DNA from: Nocardioides sp. 503
GTDB taxonomy: Bacteria; Actinomycetota; Actinomycetes; Propionibacteriales; Nocardioidaceae
Reading direction: 5' to 3'
DNA: 64,000 bases
Assembly (NCBI RefSeq): GCF_004522095.1
Contig: NZ_SPUI01000002.1
Coordinates: 744,001 to 808,000, forward strand
Position 1 is the stretch's first letter. The number at the start of each line of letters is the position of its first letter. The notes beneath the pieces were generated by a model, which had not been told where the DNA came from, ran no database searches, and saw only the letters and a program-made list of their open reading frames with translations. Shown piece by piece: positions 9,208-17,257 of this stretch. The position numbers were made by a program, and so were the translations under genes.

Positions 9208-10467
9208 CTACACGCCTTCGCCCACCGCCGGGGGATCTTCGACCACGACGGGGGAGCGGGCGAGATACAGGCTGATCGTCACCAGGACCGCCAGGAGGAG
9301 CGTGTCGGCGGCGACGACGACGGCCAGCAGCATGTCCGGGGTGTCGGAGAGGGCGCCCAGCGCCACCACCAGCACCACGCCGGCCCACGGCGCGTAGACC
9401 GAGCGCCGCCCCTGGCCGGCCACGACGGCGTAGACGAGCAGCTGCAGCATGGCCAGCAGCGTGCCGAGCACCGCGAACAGCCACAGCCGCGACTCGATCT
9501 CGGCGTACTCGCTGCCTCCCACGAAGACCATCGCCAGGCCGGGCAGCAGGAGGGCGCCGGCCGTGGCCGCGGCCCCGATGGCGGCGACCGTCGCCAGGCC
9601 GCGCATGAGCGTGCGCCGCCGCTCGTGCGCCGACGACAGGGAAGGGAAGGAGACGACGACGACGAACTGGGGCAGGAAGAGCACCGCCTTGGTCATGATG
9701 AGGCCCGCCGCGTAGAGCCCGGCGTCGTGCCCGTCGAGGACGTTGCGCGCGACCATCACGTCGACGTTGCCGAGCGCGAAGAAGGCGAGCAGTGCCTGGG
9801 AGTTGCGGGCGACCTCACCCAGGACACCGGGGCCGGTGGGCTCGGCCGCGGAGGACCGGGGGAGCCGGACGCCGCGCAGCGCGATGCTGCCCGCGACGAC
9901 GGGGGCCAGGGCCGTGACGGCGACCGCGACCATCGCGGAGAGCTCGCTGGGCTGCCACAGGACGATGCCGGCGCCGACGACCAGCCGTGGCACCCCGGCG
10001 GCGACGTAGACCATCGCGAGCGCGAGCCAGCGACGCTCGCCCTGCAGCACGCCGGCCTGCCCGCCCATGATCGTCAGGGGGACGGCCGCGAACCCGATGA
10101 CCGCAGCGCTGGCGATGCTGTCGAGCCGCAGCACGAGGGCGACCACCGGCGACAGCACGAGGAGGAGGGCGCCGACCATGGCGGCCGAGCGGTAGGTGAC
10201 GCGCAGGATGGCTCGTTCGATCTCGCTCACCCCGTCGGGGTGGGAGGAGATGCGGCGGGCCGCGGTCGCCTGGAGCCCGAGGGCCAGGACGCCGACGATC
10301 ATCGTGACGTTCATCAGCGCGGCGAACGCGCCGTACTCCCGGGGGCCCAGGGCCCGCGCCGCGATCATCTGGAAGCCGTAGGTGGAGACGTTCATGACGC
10401 CCATGGCCACGGCGATGGCGACACCTGTGTCCCGCGCTCGAGGGCGCAGGCCGGTCGCCTCGGTCAC
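9208..10467 (-). CDS. Oligosaccharide flippase (MATE/Wzx-like superfamily)
   Basis: About 419 residues, almost entirely membrane-embedded with 12 or so hydrophobic segments; the N-terminal stretch ending ARALGPREYGAFAALMN is typical of polysaccharide-biosynthesis flippases. Such proteins move undecaprenyl- or decaprenyl-linked oligosaccharides to the outer leaflet. I placed the start at the GTG complementary to 10465-10467; a longer reading to 10605 would add a low-complexity Gly/Arg/Pro segment and run through the 5' end of the divergent gene, which is unlikely. It lies upstream of the GT4 gene on the same strand with a 42 bp gap, so the two probably form an operon that makes and exports a lipid-linked glycan. 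Confidence 0.85.
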   Translation of the reverse strand: MTEATGLRPRARDTGVAIAVAMGVMNVSTYGFQMIAARALGPREYGAFAALMNVTMIVGVLALGLQATAARRISSHPDGVSEIERAILRVTYRSAAMVGALLLVLSPVVALVLRLDSIASAAVIGFAAVPLTIMGGQAGVLQGERRWLALAMVYVAAGVPRLVVGAGIVLWQPSELSAMVAVAVTALAPVVAGSIALRGVRLPRSSAAEPTGPGVLGEVARNSQALLAFFALGNVDVMVARNVLDGHDAGLYAAGLIMTKAVLFLPQFVVVVSFPSLSSAHERRRTLMRGLATVAAIGAAATAGALLLPGLAMVFVGGSEYAEIESRLWLFAVLGTLLAMLQLLVYAVVAGQGRRSVYAPWAGVVLVVALGALSDTPDMLLAVVVAADTLLLAVLVTISLYLARSPVVVEDPPAVGEGV

Positions 10468-10522
10468 GGCGTCATCGTAGACGAGGCCGGAGCCGTGCGG
10501 CGCCGTGGTTGGATCACCCCTG

Positions 10523-12232
10523 ATGCCCCGTCCTGCGATGCCCGGCCCCGCGATGCCCCGTCCCGGGCGCGGGTGGTGGGTCCCCGGGTGGGCGGTCCTG
10601 GTCACGGTCGTGCTGCTCGGCCCGGCGCTGGCCGCGGGGTACGTGCTGAGCTACGACATGGTCTGGGTCCCCGACCTCACCCTGCGTGCCGACTTCCTCG
10701 GCCTGGGCTCCAGCCTGCCGCGCGCGGTGCCGTCCGACGCGGTCGTCTCGGTGCTCGACGAGGTGGTGCCGGGGTGGCTCCTGCAGAAGCTGGTCCTCGC
10801 GCTCCCGCTCGTCGCCGGGGCGGTGGGCGTCGTGCGACCGCTCCGGGACCTGCCGCTGACGGCCAGGCTCGTCGCGGTCTCGCTCTTCGTCTGGAACCCC
10901 TTCGTCGCCGAGCGGCTCGTGATGGGCCACTGGCCGGTGCTCGTGGGGTACGGCGCCCTGCCGTGGGTCCTCGACCTGGGGCGCAGGTGGCGCGTCGACC
11001 GGCGGCTGCCCGCCGCGCTGCCGCTCCTGCTCGTCACCGGGTCGCTCAGCGCCAGCGCCGGTGTCGTCACGGCGGTGGCGCTGGTCGCCTCCGTGGGCCT
11101 GAGGTCCCGGGCCCGTGCCGCCCTCGCGGTGGGACTGGTCGCCGCGGCCAACGCGCCGTGGGTGGTGTCCGGCCTGCTGCACGCGGCCGCCGGACGCTCG
11201 GACCCCGCCGGGGCGGCGGCGTTCGCCCTCAGCGGCGAGGGCTCGCTCCCGGCGCCACTGGCGGCGCTCTCGCTGGGCGGGATCTGGAACAGCGAGGTGG
11301 TGCCGCACTCCCGCACCGGGCTGCTCGCCTGGGTCTCGCTCCTGGTCCTGCTGACCCTGGCGCTGACCGGCGCCCGGCAGTGGTGGGCGCGAGGCCGCCG
11401 TGACGCCGCGACGCTCCTGGTGTGCTGGGCGGTCGGGCTCGGCGCGGCGCTGCTCACCTGGGCCAGCCCCGACCTCGTGGCCTGGGTCGCGGTGCACGTC
11501 CCGGGGGGTGGGCTCGTCCGGGACGGGTCCCGGCTGCTGGTCCTGTGCGTCCCGCTGGTGGTCACGCTCGCGGCCGTCGCCACCAGCCGGCTGCTGGGCG
11601 TGATGGAGGACGCCGGCGCCGTGATGGTCGCCGGGGTGCTCGTCGTCCTGCCGCTGCTGCTCCTGCCCGATGCCGCCCTCGGGGTCGGCGGTCGGCTGCA
11701 GGCGGTGGAGTTCCCGACCGACTACGCAGCCGCCCGTGCGGTGATCGACGAGCGCGCGGGGGAGGGCGACGTCCTGCTGCTCCCGCTGGCGAGCTATCGC
11801 CGGCCGAGCTGGAACGGGGACCGCAAGGTCCTCGACCCGACCGGCCGCTACCAGTCGCGTGACTTCGTCACCAGCGACGAGCTGGTCGTCTCGGGCACGG
11901 TCATCGCGGGAGAGGACCCACGCGTCATGGAGGTGTCCCGCGCCCTGGCGCTCCCCTCGGCCCCGGAGCGGGCGCGCGCGCTCGTGGATGCCGGCATCGG
12001 GGTCGTGATCACCGACCGGGACGCCCCCAGGGTGAGTCCCGAGGTGGAGGGCGAAACGCTCCTGCGGGGTTCGCGGCTGACGGTGACGGAGCTGCCGGGG
12101 GCGCGACCGCGCTCGTCGTCGGCCGGTCGGGTGGGGGCCATGGCCGCCGCCTGGGCGGCGTTCGTGGGGCCGCTGGGATGGGGTGTCGCAGCAGCGGTGA
12201 CGCGCCGGCGCCGGCGGCCGGCGGTGTCCTGA
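10523..12232 (+). CDS. Multi-spanning membrane protein of the glycan cluster
   Basis: 569 residues: an Arg/Pro-rich start, a helix, then LSYDMVWVPD in the first loop, about ten more helices to residue ~385, a soluble segment of about 150 residues, and a final helix. Topology and length fit a GT-C-type transferase or accessory protein; from memory the organisation resembles M. tuberculosis Rv0226c. Possible in-frame ATGs at 10523, 10538 and 10553 lie within short imperfect repeats, so the exact start is uncertain. It is divergent from the flippase gene and followed after 73 bp by the DUF2613 gene. No catalytic motif is certain. Confidence 0.72.
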   Translation: MPRPAMPGPAMPRPGRGWWVPGWAVLVTVVLLGPALAAGYVLSYDMVWVPDLTLRADFLGLGSSLPRAVPSDAVVSVLDEVVPGWLLQKLVLALPLVAGAVGVVRPLRDLPLTARLVAVSLFVWNPFVAERLVMGHWPVLVGYGALPWVLDLGRRWRVDRRLPAALPLLLVTGSLSASAGVVTAVALVASVGLRSRARAALAVGLVAAANAPWVVSGLLHAAAGRSDPAGAAAFALSGEGSLPAPLAALSLGGIWNSEVVPHSRTGLLAWVSLLVLLTLALTGARQWWARGRRDAATLLVCWAVGLGAALLTWASPDLVAWVAVHVPGGGLVRDGSRLLVLCVPLVVTLAAVATSRLLGVMEDAGAVMVAGVLVVLPLLLLPDAALGVGGRLQAVEFPTDYAAARAVIDERAGEGDVLLLPLASYRRPSWNGDRKVLDPTGRYQSRDFVTSDELVVSGTVIAGEDPRVMEVSRALALPSAPERARALVDAGIGVVITDRDAPRVSPEVEGETLLRGSRLTVTELPGARPRSSSAGRVGAMAAAWAAFVGPLGWGVAAAVTRRRRRPAVS

Positions 12233-12305
12233 AGGTCGGCGCGGCGAATCGGGGCACACCGGCGGGAACGCTGCTACGCTGCACCCACCTAGGGAGGGTG
12301 AACAC

Positions 12306-12467
12306 GTGGGAATCTCAGGCATTGCAGGTCTCATCGGGTCGCTGATCGTCGGCGGCGTGGTCGGAACCGTGTCGTTGGTCGGCGTCATCAACAGCCAGAC
12401 CTCGCCGCCGAGCAAGTCACCGGTGAGCGTCGAGCAGCCGGACCTCGACTACGGCTCGAACAGCTGA
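12306..12467 (+). CDS. DUF2613 family small membrane protein (53 aa)
   Basis: A 53-codon gene beginning with GTG at 12306, preceded by AGGGAGG at 12292-12298. The product starts MGISGIAGLIGSLIVGGVVG, one glycine-rich membrane helix, followed by a short polar Ser/Pro-rich tail ending in YGSNS. This matches DUF2613, a family of tiny actinobacterial proteins; from memory the M. tuberculosis member Rv0236A lies beside aftD. Here it sits in the same cluster as an AftD-like gene, which supports the assignment. Its stop TGA overlaps the CTG proposed as start of the next gene (CTGA at 12464-12467). Function unknown; it may be a subunit or chaperone of a membrane glycosyltransferase. Confidence 0.82.
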   Translation: MGISGIAGLIGSLIVGGVVGTVSLVGVINSQTSPPSKSPVSVEQPDLDYGSNS

Positions 12468-13237
12468 CCCCGGTCGCTCGCCGTACCGGCGAGCGCCCGC
12501 GGCGTCGCGCCACGCTGCGCCGCTCCGTCCGTCTCCTGCGCGAGTTCCGCTACGAGCAGCCCGACCCCGCCCGGTTCTACCGGGCTCTGGCCGCCGACTC
12601 CGTCGAGCAGCTCGGCGACTACGCCGACCTGCGCGGAGCCCGGCTGCTGGACGTCGGAGGCGGCCCGGGCTACTTCCGTGACGCGTTCGTCGGCGCCGGC
12701 GCGACCTACCTCGCGCTCGACGCCGACGCCGGCGAGCTCGCCGGGCTCGGCGAGATCGCGTCCGGCACCGTCATCGGCAGCGGCATGCAGCTGCCCTTCG
12801 CGGACGGCTCCGTGGACATCTGCTACTCCTCCAACGTGCTGGAGCACGTCTCCGACCCCTGGCGGATGGCCCAGGAGATGGTCCGGGTCACGCGGCCCGG
12901 CGGCCTGGTCTACCTCAGCTACACCGTGTGGTTCGGCCCCTGGGGCGGCCACGAGACGGCGCCCTGGCACTTCCTCGGAGGGCAGCGGGCGCGACGCCGC
13001 TACCGGCGCGTCCACGGCCACGAGCCGAAGAACCGGTTCGGGGAGTCCCTGTTCGCGGTGACCACCGGCGACGGGCTGCGGTGGGCGGCGCGCCAGGAGG
13101 TCGCGGACGTGGTCGCGATCCGGCCGCGCTACAACCCGGGATGGTCCTGGTGGCTGCTGCGGGTGCCGCTGGTGCGCGAGGTCGCCACCTGGAACCTGGT
13201 GCTCGTGCTGAGGAAACACCCGGTCGACGCCACCTGA
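12464..13237 (+). CDS. SAM-dependent methyltransferase with probable CTG start
   Basis: A methyltransferase with motif I LLDVGGGPGYF near residues 59-69, the post-II acidic residue in LALDAD, and the Methyltransf_11 signature LPFADGSVDICYSSNVLEHV. Coding sequence clearly extends upstream of the first ATG (12785): the translated segment RRATLRRSVRLL and FRYEQPDPARFY is protein-like and resembles what I recall of M. tuberculosis Rv0224c. No ATG, GTG or TTG exists in that frame from the DUF2613 gene to 12785, so CTG at 12464, in a CTGA overlap with the previous stop, is the best candidate. That gives 257 residues. Substrate unknown, probably a glycan or lipid of this cluster. Confidence 0.8.
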   Translation: MTPVARRTGERPRRRATLRRSVRLLREFRYEQPDPARFYRALAADSVEQLGDYADLRGARLLDVGGGPGYFRDAFVGAGATYLALDADAGELAGLGEIASGTVIGSGMQLPFADGSVDICYSSNVLEHVSDPWRMAQEMVRVTRPGGLVYLSYTVWFGPWGGHETAPWHFLGGQRARRRYRRVHGHEPKNRFGESLFAVTTGDGLRWAARQEVADVVAIRPRYNPGWSWWLLRVPLVREVATWNLVLVLRKHPVDAT

Positions 13238-13341
13238 GCGTGGGACGTGACTCATCAGTAGTTATCTGCCATATTGACGCCGCGGCAGCTGTGACATGGG
13301 TTACTGTGCCGAAATATTCGTTCCTGGGGAGGGGCACAGCT

Positions 13342-14232
13342 GTGCGTAAGAATCTTGGTGCGATCCTGCTCGCTTTGAGTGGCTTCCTGTTGGTCGTCGG
13401 GCTCCTGGCACTCATCTGGGCGCCCGGACAGGTCAAGAAGCTGCCACTCGACGTCAACTCCGTGACGCACCTCAGCGGCACCGTCTCCAAGCTCGGCTCC
13501 GACGAGCAGCCGGTCAAGGTCGAGAGCATCTCGAAGGTCGACTCCGACGCCTCCGACGATGACGTCGCCGTCTGGGTCAACACCTCGTGCGTGGTCATCG
13601 ACGTCGACGACGCGCCCAACTGCGTCGACGACAGCGACGAGCGCCTCGTGAGCGCCAGCACCGACGTCTTCGCGACCGACCGCGTCAGCGCGGAGGCCGT
13701 CGAGGAGTTCAAGGGCCTGCCCGACGACGCGACGAAGCACGTCGGGCTCATCAACAAGTGGCCCTTCGACACCGAGAAGAAGGACTACGAGTACTGGGAC
13801 GGCACCGCTGACGCCGCCGTCAAGGCCGTCTACGACCGCACCGACGAGCTCGAGGGCGTCGACCTCTACGTCTACAAGATCGACATCAAGGACGCCGACA
13901 TCGAGGTCGCCGACGGCGTGGCCGGCACCTACGACAACGCCGGCGAGGTCTGGGTGGAGCCGGTCACCGGCGCGATCCTCCAGCAGAGCCAGGACCAGCA
14001 GCGCTACCTCGCCGACGGCACCAAGGTCCTCGACCTCAAGATCAAGTTCACCGACGACCAGGTCAAGGAGAGCGCCTCCGACGCGAAGGACAACGTCGGG
14101 AAGATCAACCTGCTCACCAGCACGATCCCGATCGTGGCCCTCAGCGCGGGCGTCATCGCACTCCTCGCGGCGGTCCTGCTGATCCTCGGCAACCGCCGCG
14201 CCGGCACCCGCCGGGACTCCGGCACCGCCTAG
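13342..14232 (+). CDS. DUF3068 (PorA-family-like) membrane protein
   Basis: 296 residues with an N-terminal helix (residues 5-28), a soluble extracytoplasmic domain of about 220 residues rich in Asp and Lys, and a C-terminal helix followed by a basic tail. Start LGAILLALSGFLLVVG and the later VWVEPVTG segment are typical of DUF3068, which is annotated porin PorA family in actinobacteria and includes, from memory, Rv0227c. The GTG at 13342 has a GGGGAGGGG Shine-Dalgarno 8 bases above. It closes the envelope cluster, 104 bp after the methyltransferase gene. Function not established; a scaffold or envelope assembly role is inferred. Confidence 0.78.
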   Translation: MRKNLGAILLALSGFLLVVGLLALIWAPGQVKKLPLDVNSVTHLSGTVSKLGSDEQPVKVESISKVDSDASDDDVAVWVNTSCVVIDVDDAPNCVDDSDERLVSASTDVFATDRVSAEAVEEFKGLPDDATKHVGLINKWPFDTEKKDYEYWDGTADAAVKAVYDRTDELEGVDLYVYKIDIKDADIEVADGVAGTYDNAGEVWVEPVTGAILQQSQDQQRYLADGTKVLDLKIKFTDDQVKESASDAKDNVGKINLLTSTIPIVALSAGVIALLAAVLLILGNRRAGTRRDSGTA

Positions 14233-14250
14233 GACGCGAGCACCCCAGCA

Positions 14251-15084
14251 CTAGTCGTCGGCGCGGACCACCAGGTCCGCGCCGACCAACGCGTGTTCGG
14301 GGGTGGTCCGCCCCCGCCCCCCCCCCCCCCCGCCCCACAGCCGGTCGTGACCCTCGGGCCACTCGGGCTCGAGCAGCGTCGTGATCCGGAAGCCCCGGCC
14401 GGCCAGCAGCGCGACCCAGTCGCCCAGCGTGCGGTGGTGCTCGACGTAGGCCACCTGTCCGGTGGCGTCGTCCACCTCGACGTACGGCGTGCGGTCCCAG
14501 TAGGACTGGCTCGCGACCAGCCCGGCCTCGGTCGGGTCGTCGGGGAACATCCACCGCGTGGGGTGGGTGATGGAGAAGGCGAATCGCCCGCCGGGCCGCA
14601 GCACCCGCGCGGTCTCGGCGACGGCCAGGTCGATCTCGCTGACGAACTGCAGCGCGCCGAAGGAGCAGAACACCACGTCGAAGGTCGCGTCCGCGAACGG
14701 CAGCGACGTCGCGGTGCCCAGCACGGAGGGGACCACGATCCGAGTCTGCTCGTCGAGGCGACGCGAGTGCTGCAGCTGGCGGTGCGACAGGTCCAGGCCG
14801 AAGGAGCGCCCGCCGCGGGTGCGCACCCACCGCGAGCACTGTCCGGCCCCCGAGCCGACCTCGAGCACGTCCTTGTCCCGGACGTCGCCGAGGACCCCGG
14901 CCTGCTCCTCGGTGAGCCCCTCGGGACCCCACACGAAGCCGGCGTCGCCGAGGAACTCGCCGTGCGTGGCCTGGTACTCGTCGGCGTAGCGGTCCCAGTC
15001 GGGGCCGTTGGCCGCCCGTGACTCCGCCTCGCCGACGGCTCGCCGCTCCACGCGCACCGGGGGGTGCGGCCAGTGTTCTTGCAC
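14251..15084 (-). CDS. Class I SAM methyltransferase with poly-G tract
   Basis: 277 residues: motif I VLEVGSGAGQCSRW near 89-102, post-I GLDLSHRQL, motif II region PFADATFDVVFCSFGALQFV, then RVLRPGGRFAFSITHP; a standard Methyltransf_11 enzyme as found in many actinobacteria. Near the C-terminus, coding is carried by a run of 15 C on the + strand (14317-14331), giving LWGGGGGGRGR where relatives usually have a Trp-containing WGGWSPxRG-type segment. A one-base slip there would replace only the last 25 or so residues. The tract may be a sequencing or assembly error or a genuine hypermutable site. It is divergent from the phosphotransferase gene, 40 bp apart. Confidence 0.8.
   Translation of the reverse strand: MQEHWPHPPVRVERRAVGEAESRAANGPDWDRYADEYQATHGEFLGDAGFVWGPEGLTEEQAGVLGDVRDKDVLEVGSGAGQCSRWVRTRGGRSFGLDLSHRQLQHSRRLDEQTRIVVPSVLGTATSLPFADATFDVVFCSFGALQFVSEIDLAVAETARVLRPGGRFAFSITHPTRWMFPDDPTEAGLVASQSYWDRTPYVEVDDATGQVAYVEHHRTLGDWVALLAGRGFRITTLLEPEWPEGHDRLWGGGGGGRGRTTPEHALVGADLVVRADD
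14317..14331. repeat. 15-base poly-C homopolymer
   Basis: Fifteen consecutive C on the + strand inside the 3' part of the methyltransferase gene, flanked by CCCCCG and GCCCC so that 25 of 26 bases in the neighbourhood are G or C. Tracts this long are rare in actinobacterial coding DNA and slip easily during replication and during sequencing. Confidence 0.95.
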
Positions 15085-15124
15085 GCGGTCACGCTACGCC
15101 CCCGCCCCCTGGGAGGATGGCCGG

Positions 15125-16009
15125 GTGGACCTCGCCTCGATGACGCCGCTGGCCGGGGGCTGGTCGGGCGAGACCTTCCTGGCACAGGCGGCCGGGGAGC
15201 GGCAGGTGGTGCGGGTCTACGCGCGACCGCGTCCCGCCGGCCAGCACGCCCACGAGGTCGACGCCGCGCTCCTGACGCTCGTGCGCGGCCTGCTCCCTGT
15301 CGCCGACGTGCTCGAGTCGCGGCGGGGTGACCCGGCCTCGGGGATGCCGGCGCTGCTGGTGACCAGCGTGCTGCCGGGAGAGCGCGGCGACCTCGTGCTG
15401 TCCACGCTCGACGACGACGGCCTGGCGCGGTGGGGCCGCCAGGTCGGCCGGGTCGTCGCCACCCTGGCCGGTGTGGCGATGCTGCGCCCGGGGCGGTTCC
15501 TCGACGGCAGCCTGACGCCGAGCGCGTCACCCGGCGCCGACGGCCTGCCCGGGTGGGTCGAGGAGCACGAGGACTCCCTCGTCCATTGGCCGGCCGCCGA
15601 CCTCGCCGGGCTGCGCGAGGTCGCCCGCCGCGCCCAGGACCTCCTCGACACCGTGACCCGCACCTGCCTGGTCCACGGCGACCTGAGCCCCGCCAACCTG
15701 CTCGCCGACCCGGTCACCCTCCAGGTCACCGGGGTCGTCGACTGGGAGCGCGCCCACGCGGGTCACCCCTTCACCGACCTCGGCAGCGCGCTGCGCGCCG
15801 AGCGCGCTCCCGCCTACGTCGACGCCGTGCTGGCGACGTACGCCGAGCGGCTGGGCGTCCCGCCCGACGAGGCGCTGGCGCTGGCCCGGGCGGCCGACCT
15901 GTGGTCGCTCGTCGACCTCGCCGCCCGCAGGGAGGAGAATCCCGTCGCCGCTCGCGCCGAGGCGCTCCTGCGGAACGTCGCCCGCACGGGCGACCTGTCG
16001 GCCTGCTAG
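15125..16009 (+). CDS. Aminoglycoside phosphotransferase (APH)-family kinase
   Basis: 294 residues in the protein-kinase-like APH fold: N-terminal lobe with TPLAGGWSGETFLA (nucleotide loop) and the VVRVYA strand holding the ATP-side residue, catalytic loop CLVHGDLSPANLL (brenner motif HxDxxxxN) near residues 181-193, and metal-binding VVDWERA at about 205-211. Members phosphorylate small molecules, antibiotics or homoserine-like metabolites; many genomic copies have no proven substrate. GTG at 15125 is preferred; ATG at 15140 is an alternative. The MOSC gene follows 19 bp later and is likely cotranscribed. No resistance function can be claimed. Confidence 0.82.
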   Translation: MDLASMTPLAGGWSGETFLAQAAGERQVVRVYARPRPAGQHAHEVDAALLTLVRGLLPVADVLESRRGDPASGMPALLVTSVLPGERGDLVLSTLDDDGLARWGRQVGRVVATLAGVAMLRPGRFLDGSLTPSASPGADGLPGWVEEHEDSLVHWPAADLAGLREVARRAQDLLDTVTRTCLVHGDLSPANLLADPVTLQVTGVVDWERAHAGHPFTDLGSALRAERAPAYVDAVLATYAERLGVPPDEALALARAADLWSLVDLAARREENPVAARAEALLRNVARTGDLSAC

Positions 16010-16028
16010 AGGCCCGAGGAGGAGAGCC

Positions 16029-16742
16029 GTGAGCCTGGACGACGAGCACCCGGACGGTCCCGCCGCAGCACGGGTCCTGGAGGTCCGGACCGGGCGCACC
16101 GGTGCGGTCGAGCACCGCGGCCGCTCCGTGCCCACGGCGTACCGCAAGTCACCGCGGAGCGGGCCCGTGGCCGCGGGAGCGCTCGGCCTCGAGGGTGACG
16201 AGCAGGCGGACCCGCGCGTGCACGGGGGACCCGACAAGGCCGTCTACGCCTACCCGGTCGAGCACTACGCCTGGTGGGAGGAGCGGCTGGGCGTCGCAAT
16301 GCCTCCCGGCTCGTTCGGGGAGAACCTGCTGCTCGCGGGGCTGACCGAGGAGCGGGTGCACCTCGGGGACCGCTTCGGCGTGGGCTCGCTCGTGCTCGAG
16401 GTGAGCATGCCGCGCCGGCCCTGCTTCAAGCTGGCCGCCGTGCACGACCGGCCGGAGCTGCCCGAGCTGCTGCAGGACAGTGGCCGCACCGGGTTCTACC
16501 TGCGCGTCGTCGCCCCGGGCTCGGTGGCAGCGGGGGAGCGGCTGGTCGCCGTCGGGGAGGCGGTCACCTCGGTGACCGTCCTGGAGCTCAACCGGGTGAT
16601 GAACGTCGACCGCTCCGACCTCGCGGCGGCGGCGGCCCTCAGCAGGGTCCCTCAGGTGCCCGAGCGCTGGCGGCACAGCCTCGCCCGCCGGCTCGAGGGA
16701 CACCAGGAGCCCGACGAGGGGCCCCGGCTGCTCGGGTCGTGA
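16029..16742 (+). CDS. MOSC domain-containing protein (YiiM type)
   Basis: 237 residues. The MOSC core contains the hallmark HGGPDKAVYAY near residues 65-75 and the conserved cysteine in RRPCFKL near 132-138, which in the family carries sulfur to molybdenum-cofactor or other acceptors. A C-terminal 3-alpha-type helical segment (VLELNRVMN onward) is present, as in E. coli YiiM, which reduces N-hydroxylated substrates. It follows the APH-type kinase gene closely with GAGGAG just before GTG/ATG region at 16019-16031, and is ended by a strong hairpin shared with the convergent cold-shock gene. Confidence 0.88.
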   Translation: MSLDDEHPDGPAAARVLEVRTGRTGAVEHRGRSVPTAYRKSPRSGPVAAGALGLEGDEQADPRVHGGPDKAVYAYPVEHYAWWEERLGVAMPPGSFGENLLLAGLTEERVHLGDRFGVGSLVLEVSMPRRPCFKLAAVHDRPELPELLQDSGRTGFYLRVVAPGSVAAGERLVAVGEAVTSVTVLELNRVMNVDRSDLAAAAALSRVPQVPERWRHSLARRLEGHQEPDEGPRLLGS

Positions 16743-16749
16743 TGACGCA

Positions 16750-16786
16750 CGAAGGGCCCCGACCGCAGTGCGGTCGGGGCCCTTCG
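16750..16786. terminator. Bidirectional hairpin terminator between MOSC and cold-shock genes
   Basis: A near-perfect inverted repeat, CGAAGGGCCCCGACCGC against its complement with a three-base AGT loop, sits between the convergent stop codons at 16742 and 16794. There is no T-run, as is usual for actinobacterial hairpin terminators. Confidence 0.85.
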
Positions 16787-16793
16787 CTGGAGA

Positions 16794-16997
16794 TCAGGAG
16801 ACGCGGACGTTCTCGGCCTGGGGACCCTTGGGGCCCTGGGCCAGGTCGAACTCGACCTTCTGGTTCTCGTCGAGCGACTTGTAGCCGCTGGTCTGGATGG
16901 CGGAGAAGTGGACGAACACGTCCTCGCCGCCACCGTCCTGGGCGATGAAGCCGAAGCCCTTTTCAGCGTTGAACCACTTGACGGTGCCCTGAGCCAT
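16794..16997 (-). CDS. cspA: Cold-shock domain protein, CspA family
   Basis: 67 residues, the typical length of a single OB-fold cold-shock protein. It has RNP1 KGFGFI (13-18) and RNP2 VFVHF (27-31), plus the usual WFNAEKG start. The protein binds single-stranded RNA and DNA and acts as an RNA chaperone. ATG start with AAGGGAAA 8 bases above. About 250 bp separate it from the next gene upstream, so a long 5' leader, common for csp mRNAs, is likely. Transcription ends at the hairpin directly below the stop codon. Confidence 0.95.
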   Translation of the reverse strand: MAQGTVKWFNAEKGFGFIAQDGGGEDVFVHFSAIQTSGYKSLDENQKVEFDLAQGPKGPQAENVRVS

Positions 16998-17257
16998 GAT
17001 CTTTTCCCTTGTTCACGTGTCGCGGACCTTGTGCCCACGACCTGCTGAAGACATCCATCTGAGCCAGTGTCCAGCGAACCGAAAACCAGGAGAACGAGAT
17101 ACAAGCCGCGACGTCGTGTGCGGCGAGGACGACACGAGGTCGTCCCTTCAACGGCTCCTACGATAGGGCATGGGCCGCGGGTTCCGGTCTTCGCCGCCGC
17201 CGTGTCGAGTACGACGGCTCATGGGCCGGTCCCTGCGGCGCCCCCAGGATGGGGCGC

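Noticed and set aside
15125..16009. Antibiotic-resistance phosphotransferase
   Set aside because: The fold is APH-type, but such kinases are common housekeeping genes and nothing here shows antibiotic specificity or mobility.
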